DNA from: a virus
Virus record (IMG/VR): IMGVR_UViG_3300032229_000759
Span: 48,255 to 112,254 of that record
Strand: one strand, 5' to 3'
DNA length: 64,000 nucleotides
Part shown: one piece after another, positions 59,496 through 64,000 of the stretch
How the letters are laid out: each line of letters begins with the position of its first letter
Position numbering within the stretch: position 1 is the first letter of the stretch
Notes under the pieces: model-generated
Seen by the model: the letters and a program-made list of their open reading frames with translations, nothing else
What the model was told of the DNA's origin: nothing
Database searches by the model: none
Position numbers and translations under genes: made by a program

Positions 59496-60391
59496 TTCTT
59501 GTAAGCACCTAAAACCCTTCCTTTTTGAGTTCTGACTACGAATCCTTTTCTAACTAAATATGGCTCAATACTATTTTCAATAGTTTCTATAGCAATACCT
59601 GTCATAGAAGATATGCTTTTTAGACCCAAAGGATTGCCGATAGACTTTTGTAATAGCTGTAAATAGATTCTATCATAGTTGTCTAACCCATCGTTATCAA
59701 TCCCTTGATTTTGGAAAATTTCATCTACGCTCATATTTTTTTCAGCATAGTACGCTTTGCAGTTTTTGTACCACAACAATCTGGCATTTAATATACGTGG
59801 TGTTCCTTTGCTTCTGCGAGCAATTTCTGTCAAATCTTCATCATCAATCATTAGTCCGAACTTTGTAGCGTTCAACCTTGCTAGTTTAGCTAGGTCATCT
59901 ACAGCATAAAAACTTAAGTGTTCTTTAATTTGAAATCTATCGTAAAAGGGTTGGCTTAAACTTCCTCCACTGGTAGTAGCCCCCACTAATGTGAACATTG
60001 GTAGTTCTATATTTTCTGGTTTATTTTCTACTACAATAGATAATACAAAATCCTCTATGACCGGATATAGAAATTCTTCCACCAACTTAGGTAGTCTGTG
60101 GATCTCGTCAATGAATAAAACCGATCTTGGTGCTATACCCATTAAGTAAGGCAAAATATTTTTTACACTACGAATATTTGCCCCGTTCACTGTATACAAA
60201 TTAACATTCAACTCCGTAGCAATAGCACTGGCTATGGTAGTCTTACCCAATCCCGGTGGGCCGTCTATTAAAACATGGGGCATCGTAGCATCAGAGTTTT
60301 TACAGCCGCGAGTTAATACTCGTAATCTGTCAACCACATCTGACTGTCCAACAATATCATCGAAGGTACTGGGTCTAATCGCATTTGCCAT
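59492..60391 (-). CDS. ruvB: RuvB-like Holliday junction helicase
   Basis: 299 aa (bacterial RuvB about 335). Core matches RuvB closely: RPSTFDDIVGQ, DGPPGLGKTT (Walker A), SVLFIDEIHRL (Walker B D95/E96), LVGATTSGGSLS (sensor 1), PFYDRFQI (arginine finger region), RRSKGTPRILN (sensor 2) and a winged-helix C terminus ending RTQKGRVLGA. ATP-driven branch migration. RuvA and RuvC homologues of normal type are absent from the window, but the gene just upstream resembles RuvA domain III. Confidence 0.93.
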   Translation of the reverse strand: MANAIRPSTFDDIVGQSDVVDRLRVLTRGCKNSDATMPHVLIDGPPGLGKTTIASAIATELNVNLYTVNGANIRSVKNILPYLMGIAPRSVLFIDEIHRLPKLVEEFLYPVIEDFVLSIVVENKPENIELPMFTLVGATTSGGSLSQPFYDRFQIKEHLSFYAVDDLAKLARLNATKFGLMIDDEDLTEIARRSKGTPRILNARLLWYKNCKAYYAEKNMSVDEIFQNQGIDNDGLDNYDRIYLQLLQKSIGNPLGLKSISSMTGIAIETIENSIEPYLVRKGFVVRTQKGRVLGAYKK

Positions 60392-60773
60392 GTTCTATGT
60401 CTCCAAGTTTATAAGCCAAAGATTTTTTTACTATATTTGCTACGGTGTCATTTTTTTGAATATTACAGGAAGTTATGAGTTGTTGACATTCTTCTAACGG
60501 AAAACCATAGTTTTCTAGGATAGTAATAGCTTTACCTATATTTAGGTTAGATAAGTCTACATCTGGTTTTGTATATTGTCTGTGATATTTGAGCTTAATA
60601 TTTTGTATTTTTTTAACTTTCAGTATGGTTTTACAATCACAAACAACCTTAAATCCTTTAGTTTTAGTTTCTTCTAAAGAAAGCCAATGATTAATGCCGC
60701 AAGCCGGACACTGATACTTAAAATGTATATCTTGGTCAATCGGTTTTAGGTTTTTTATTATTGTCTGGTTCAT
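60375..60773 (-). CDS. Zinc-ribbon protein with RuvA-domain-III-like C terminus
   Basis: 132 aa, overlapping ruvB by 17 bases and the upstream gene by 38. Residues 18-50 carry a ribbon (CPAC at 22-25, CDC at 45-47). Residues 79-123 (IGKAITILENYGFPLEECQQ then VANIVKKSLAYKL) have the length and three-helix pattern of RuvA domain III, which binds RuvB. The usual RuvA OB and HhH domains are missing, so DNA binding may come from the ribbon. Probably a RuvB loader or activator; the relation rests on motif similarity and gene order. Confidence 0.65.
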   Translation of the reverse strand: MNQTIIKNLKPIDQDIHFKYQCPACGINHWLSLEETKTKGFKVVCDCKTILKVKKIQNIKLKYHRQYTKPDVDLSNLNIGKAITILENYGFPLEECQQLITSCNIQKNDTVANIVKKSLAYKLGDIEHGKCD

Positions 60774-61164
60774 TTTTTATCCAAAATACAAAGTCGTTTT
60801 TCTCGTTGTCAAATGCTGTGTCTAAAATATTCTTGTTTACTAATTGTGCTAAAATATTACTAACTAATCTGCTATTTAATTCTTCCAGAACTTTGTACAA
60901 GATTTCATCTGTAATTTTGAATGATTCTATTTTAGTTTTTGGATTAATACTAATCTTAGTATGATTCCGTATAATTAAAGCGCTTTCATCATGAGATAAT
61001 ACTTTGTCTAGTTCTTCTATTTCCATATCATTTAATACAGATAGTGTGTCGGACAAAGGATCGTCTATTTCATCGTTCATAGTACCAAAGAATTTAAATA
61101 CTAAAGACCTAGCGTGGTCTACGAAACTATCAAAATCTTTGATTAAATACCATTTTTTACTCAT
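60736..61164 (-). CDS. Unknown helical protein near RuvB operon
   Basis: 142 aa. Helical and charged, with DDPLSDTLSVLNDMEIEELD and LNSRLVSNILAQLVNKNILD. No motif recognised. Two-base spacing to the acidic 135-aa gene upstream and overlap with the RuvA-III-like gene indicate co-transcription. Confidence 0.55.
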   Translation of the reverse strand: MSKKWYLIKDFDSFVDHARSLVFKFFGTMNDEIDDPLSDTLSVLNDMEIEELDKVLSHDESALIIRNHTKISINPKTKIESFKITDEILYKVLEELNSRLVSNILAQLVNKNILDTAFDNEKNDFVFWIKNEPDNNKKPKTD

Positions 61165-61165
61165 T

Positions 61166-61573
61166 TTAATTTAGTATGTCAAACATACCTTTGTAGTAGT
61201 GCGGTTGATTCATAAAATGTACAGCGTGTGATTGTATATGATTAATGTACTGATGTTGTAAGGGATCGAGAATAAAATATTTCTTTTTCCAAACCTGACT
61301 ATTCTGATAGTTACTCCCCAAATACTGGAAGGTTTTATTCTTGCCAGTATTGGAGAAATAACTACTCACAGGAAACGACTCTTTCGGTAAATGACCAATA
61401 TACCACACATTTGGTGAATTTTCAACTAAGCCATCTAGAGCATCATATAATATTTTTCCCCAAGCGTCCCATGCTTCTGGATCAAACTTGAAATAATGTT
61501 TATACTGACTCTCTAAATCATCGTGACTATCATCGTAATCATCGTCGCCATAGTTGTCATATTCTTCGTGCAT
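61166..61573 (-). CDS. Unknown acidic-N-terminus protein
   Basis: 135 aa. Asp/Tyr-rich N terminus (DNYGDDDYDDSHDDLESQYK) followed by FDPEAWDAWGKILYDALDGL and a Tyr/His/Asn-rich tail with HQYINHIQSHAVHF. No family recognised. The Asp-rich start resembles the tail of the rIIB-like gene and may be a charge-based interaction region. Confidence 0.5.
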   Translation of the reverse strand: MHEEYDNYGDDDYDDSHDDLESQYKHYFKFDPEAWDAWGKILYDALDGLVENSPNVWYIGHLPKESFPVSSYFSNTGKNKTFQYLGSNYQNSQVWKKKYFILDPLQHQYINHIQSHAVHFMNQPHYYKGMFDILN

Positions 61574-61579
61574 TTTATG

Positions 61580-62650
61580 TTAACCTATGCAAAATTTATC
61601 ACTAAGTTGAGAAGCAAGGTCTTTAGCCGCACTGGCGAGAAACCGATTGTTGCTAAAGTATAGTGCTGTAGACGCTTGGTTGAGGTACTCGACCACCGTT
61701 TTTAAAAGTTTGGTCTGTGACCCATCAAGGTTTATATCCTCGTCTGAGACAGACTCTAGGGTGTCGTTCTCGTCAACAGGAACCACAGGCATAGGATCAC
61801 CATAAGCCTTTGTATACTTTGTAGCAGAACTGTGCTGCAATTCATTTAGAATCTTTGCAGCAACATCTGCTGATACTGGAACACCAGTTTCATCGGCTTG
61901 CTTATAAGCCTTAGCATACCCCTTATACCATTCATCACTACACTTATCGGGAATTATCTGTAGAGTTGCTGGCTGACCAGTAAGAGCACTCTTAAGATCG
62001 GCCACATTAACTACTTGACCAGTACTGCCGGGAAGCAGACTTGTAAAATACGAAGCCTTCTTTTCCCAGCCTTTACGCCACCAAGTATAAGGAACACGAT
62101 AAATCTGGTTAGGCTTAATTGCTCGCGGATCACCACCAAAATAGTTAACCAGTTTCTTTTGCAGGCCATTCCAGAAAGTTTTATTTGAACCAATCATTTG
62201 ACGACTAGCATCATCAAAAATCCAGTAGCACTGATACCCATTACGAGTATCAACAACCCAACTTGGTTTAACAGGAAAGTTATTGATTTTAGCAAGGAAC
62301 TCTTTCTTTTTCTGCATTACAACACTTGGCTTAAAGTAACTACCCTGATCATCACGACCAGCATCCATGTCGCAAAAACAACAAGTAAACTCTTTAATAG
62401 CGTATAGTTTACGTCCGCCATTTACATAAAAATAAACATCAGAACTATTATTGATATTGGCATGAATGGCCTCGTCAAGAGTATTAGTATGATACATATT
62501 ACTAATCTTTTTACGAGGATTGCCATTATGGCAAAAAATATTATTTTGCTTGAAAGAATTCAAGAAACGATTTCTTTCAATAGTATTACCATTAGCAAAA
62601 ACATTGTTATCATTTGAAAACGGGTTAAATCCAAGAACATCATTGAACAT
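61580..62650 (-). CDS. AEP-like (RepB/PrimPol-type) primase candidate
   Basis: 356 aa, ATG 62650 with an AGGAAAG site. Three-motif pattern of archaeo-eukaryotic primases: CCFCDMDAGRD (D94-x-D96), VVDTRNGYQCYWIFDD (Gln140 where sHx has His) and FGGDPRAIKPNQIYRVPYTW (D174, like DPAATDxARVLRLPGT). The second half is helical with STKYTKAYGD and may be a linker or accessory domain. If active it would be a second primase besides the DnaG type; the Gln in motif II makes activity uncertain. Confidence 0.6.
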   Translation of the reverse strand: MFNDVLGFNPFSNDNNVFANGNTIERNRFLNSFKQNNIFCHNGNPRKKISNMYHTNTLDEAIHANINNSSDVYFYVNGGRKLYAIKEFTCCFCDMDAGRDDQGSYFKPSVVMQKKKEFLAKINNFPVKPSWVVDTRNGYQCYWIFDDASRQMIGSNKTFWNGLQKKLVNYFGGDPRAIKPNQIYRVPYTWWRKGWEKKASYFTSLLPGSTGQVVNVADLKSALTGQPATLQIIPDKCSDEWYKGYAKAYKQADETGVPVSADVAAKILNELQHSSATKYTKAYGDPMPVVPVDENDTLESVSDEDINLDGSQTKLLKTVVEYLNQASTALYFSNNRFLASAAKDLASQLSDKFCIG

Positions 62651-62723
62651 ATTAGTTCCAACTTTCCTGTGTACTATCTAGATATTGGGACAGCAACCTT
62701 TACTATCATTAGCAATATCAAAA

Positions 62724-62803
62724 AGATGGTAGAGGAATCGAACCTCTATTGTAGGATAGTAAAAACTATATAGGTACTATCTTACAAGTTCCAAACACCA
62801 CCT
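62724..62803 (-). tRNA. tRNA-like element with abnormal anticodon region
   Basis: On the - strand an acceptor pair AGGTGGT (62803-62797) and ACCATCT (62730-62724) flanks a perfect T-arm AGAGG-TTCGATT-CCTCT with T54, T55, C56 and A58. The 49 bases between show no standard D-arm or 5-bp/7-base anticodon loop; instead TTGTA-A-GATAGTA pairs with TACTATC-C-TACAA around a 13-base loop. CCA is not encoded. Could be an atypical type II tRNA, a degenerate tRNA or a tRNA-like structure. Confidence 0.45.
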
Positions 62804-62816
62804 TGACTATTTAATT

Positions 62817-63686
62817 TTAATAGTTTCCGTAGGGCCCATTGTCCAAATCTGATTCGTCTTCATCCTCTTCTTCATCGTCAAAACTGTTCCAATAAGCATC
62901 ATCATATTCATCATACAGAGCCTCTTCTTCGTCATCATAATCGTCCTCACTAAACTCACTCTTATAGAGAGGCTTAAGAAGTTCACCTTGATACTCGCCA
63001 ACTACTTCATAGCGACAAGTACGAAGTTTTTCACAGTTACAATCATTAGGAACACTAACAACGTCCTTGGGATTAATCTTTACAATCACGATCTTGTCAC
63101 CAGAATCTACGCTACCATAACTAGCAACATAGTTCAAAGCACCAGCATGAAGTCCCTGAGAGCATCCAACACCACGATTATCGTCAACCTTTGCTCGTCT
63201 CATTTCACAAACGCTACCAACACGGTTATCAAATGTGCCAGCGTACTTATCCTTATAATCATTTCGCACAGCCTTATAGGCCAAGAAATGACCATCCTCA
63301 GTAATAGGAAGATACTGATGCTCCAAGAAATCATACAGTTCAGTCTGACTCTGCATACTTGGATTTTCCATCAGATTATCAAGAAAATTAACAAGAGGCT
63401 GAAAAGGCAAGCCCTTGCTCATAAACTCAAGAATACGCTTGCTGATCGCCCCATGAACTTCTTCACCATCATAAAGCACCTGACCATTCTTGACCTCAAC
63501 CCTACCCTGACTAAATGTAGCCACAGCAGTTTGAATATCTACAAGTTCCAGCAACTCATCTTCACTGGCAGATTGCAGACTATCCATAATCAACCTATAG
63601 TTAATATGATCCGGCAATACCTGATGAGCCTTATTCTTAAGGATCAGCGTAAGATTGCCATCAACCCACATAAAAGGAACGCTCAT
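62817..63686 (-). CDS. rIIB: T4 rIIB-like protein
   Basis: 289 aa, ATG 63686 with AGGAGAG. Central block matches rIIB: LYDFLEHQYLPITEDGHFLA, YKAVRNDYKDKYAGTFDN, VGSVCEMRR, VDDNRGVGCSQGLHAGALNY and GDKIVIVKINPKDVVSVPND. The C-terminal 45 residues are highly acidic (EDDYDDEEEALYDEYDD). In T4, rIIA/rIIB block exclusion by a lambda prophage by an unknown mechanism. rIIA is not in the window, but could lie upstream. Confidence 0.9.
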   Translation of the reverse strand: MSVPFMWVDGNLTLILKNKAHQVLPDHINYRLIMDSLQSASEDELLELVDIQTAVATFSQGRVEVKNGQVLYDGEEVHGAISKRILEFMSKGLPFQPLVNFLDNLMENPSMQSQTELYDFLEHQYLPITEDGHFLAYKAVRNDYKDKYAGTFDNRVGSVCEMRRAKVDDNRGVGCSQGLHAGALNYVASYGSVDSGDKIVIVKINPKDVVSVPNDCNCEKLRTCRYEVVGEYQGELLKPLYKSEFSEDDYDDEEEALYDEYDDAYWNSFDDEEEDEDESDLDNGPYGNY

Positions 63687-63711
63687 TATATCTCTCCTGT
63701 TTCCTGTGAAA

Positions 63712-63987
63712 TTAAATTATCGAATTACCAATCAACTCTTTAAACTTATCAACATTATCAAACTTTGTTGACCAAGAACTTTTCTTGCTATAGTAACTAT
63801 TACTAGAACCAAAACTGAGAGGATTAGTTGAACGAAGTTCACGCAAATCGCCTCGACACTCTTGGCTACACACAATATACTTCAGCATCGGCTGTTTGTC
63901 AAGAGCCTCTTTAATACTATTACGCAACTCATCGACTTTTGGAAGTTTATCCTTCAGTGAATAATCTGCCTTGATAAGTTTGGTCAT
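63712..63987 (-). CDS. Unknown small protein
   Basis: 91 aa, ATG 63987. A helical N terminus (ADYSLKDKLPKVDELRNSIK) and CSQECRGDLRELRS with two cysteines, then a Ser/Tyr-rich part (SFGSSNSYYSKKSSWSTK). Separated from rIIB by 25 bases with a good ribosome site between. No family recognised. Confidence 0.5.
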   Translation of the reverse strand: MTKLIKADYSLKDKLPKVDELRNSIKEALDKQPMLKYIVCSQECRGDLRELRSTNPLSFGSSNSYYSKKSSWSTKFDNVDKFKELIGNSII

Positions 63988-64000
63988 AGATTCTTGCTCA

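Noticed and set aside
62988-63743. 251-aa + strand reading frame opposite rIIB
   Set aside because: It is the antisense shadow of the strongly conserved rIIB-like gene, with a low-information Thr/Ile/Asn-rich translation and no ribosome binding site.
1-64000. Diversity-generating retroelement
   Set aside because: I found no reverse transcriptase motif (YADD-like) and no template/variable repeat pair.

Overview
The window reads as part of the genome of a large, AT-rich tailed bacteriophage. The support is a compact, almost one-sided gene layout with ATGA/TAATG overlaps, a full phage-type replication and nucleotide set (DnaE, DnaB, DnaG-type primase, RecA/UvsX, SSB, PhoH, dUTPase, dNMP kinase, dCMP deaminase, class II ribonucleotide reductase), a T4 rIIB-like protein, a phage-type sigma factor, and many glycosyltransferases. 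I see no terminase, portal or major capsid gene, no integrase, no IS element and no CRISPR array, so this is one part of a larger, probably virulent genome. Host inference is weak: a transmembrane protein with a C-terminal DUF2135/YfaP-like domain (5.8-6.8 kb) and papain-like proteases resemble what I associate with Planctomycetes.

Layout. Bases 1-5809 are on the + strand: the 3' part of a giant cysteine-rich protein, open from base 1, and a small zinc-binding protein. Everything from 5796 to the end is on the - strand, so transcription runs from high to low coordinates. 63.9-59.1 kb: rIIB-like protein, a tRNA-like element, an AEP-like primase candidate, small proteins, a zinc-ribbon/RuvA-domain-III-like protein next to RuvB, and an exported thioredoxin. 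59.0-52.7 kb: exported trypsin-like protease, subtilase, macro domain, deoxyribosyltransferase-like protein, SET domain, GMP reductase, glycosyltransferase. 52.6-47.3 kb: structural-looking proteins, ferritin-like protein, sigma factor, ClpP-like protease, DeoC-like protein. 47.2-42.9 kb: a run of small membrane proteins with a holin candidate and a papain-like protease. 42.9-38.5 kb: a catalytically dead papain paralogue and a 907-aa repeat protein. 38.5-32.1 kb: dCMP deaminase and a glycan cluster. 32.0-14.7 kb: nucleotide and DNA replication/recombination operon. 14.6-8.6 kb: a second glycan cluster. 8.6-5.8 kb: homing-type nuclease, recombination-associated protein, DUF2135-like protein.

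The replication operon makes its own dNTPs, copies DNA with a polymerase III alpha subunit encoded as two separate polypeptides that flank a DnaQ-like exonuclease gene, and recombines with a RecA-like protein. RuvB and its putative partner lie 30 kb away. Regulation is partly visible: TTGAC(G/T)-N15/16-TATAAT-like promoters (SSB, ribonucleotide reductase, dCMP deaminase, 57.2 kb), a second recurring element GGTGTAT(T/A)nTAAT before several other operons, and two intrinsic terminators.

Most unusual points: the split DnaE with no intein visible, the RuvA-III-like adaptor beside RuvB, the active/dead papain pair, an aldolase-fold protein lacking the Schiff-base lysine, the 15-16-residue repeat protein, a tRNA-like element with an abnormal anticodon region, and a possible T4-gene-e-like sequestration of a protease ribosome binding site. 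All gaps between genes are under 300 bases. No database search was run; all family names come from motif recognition.
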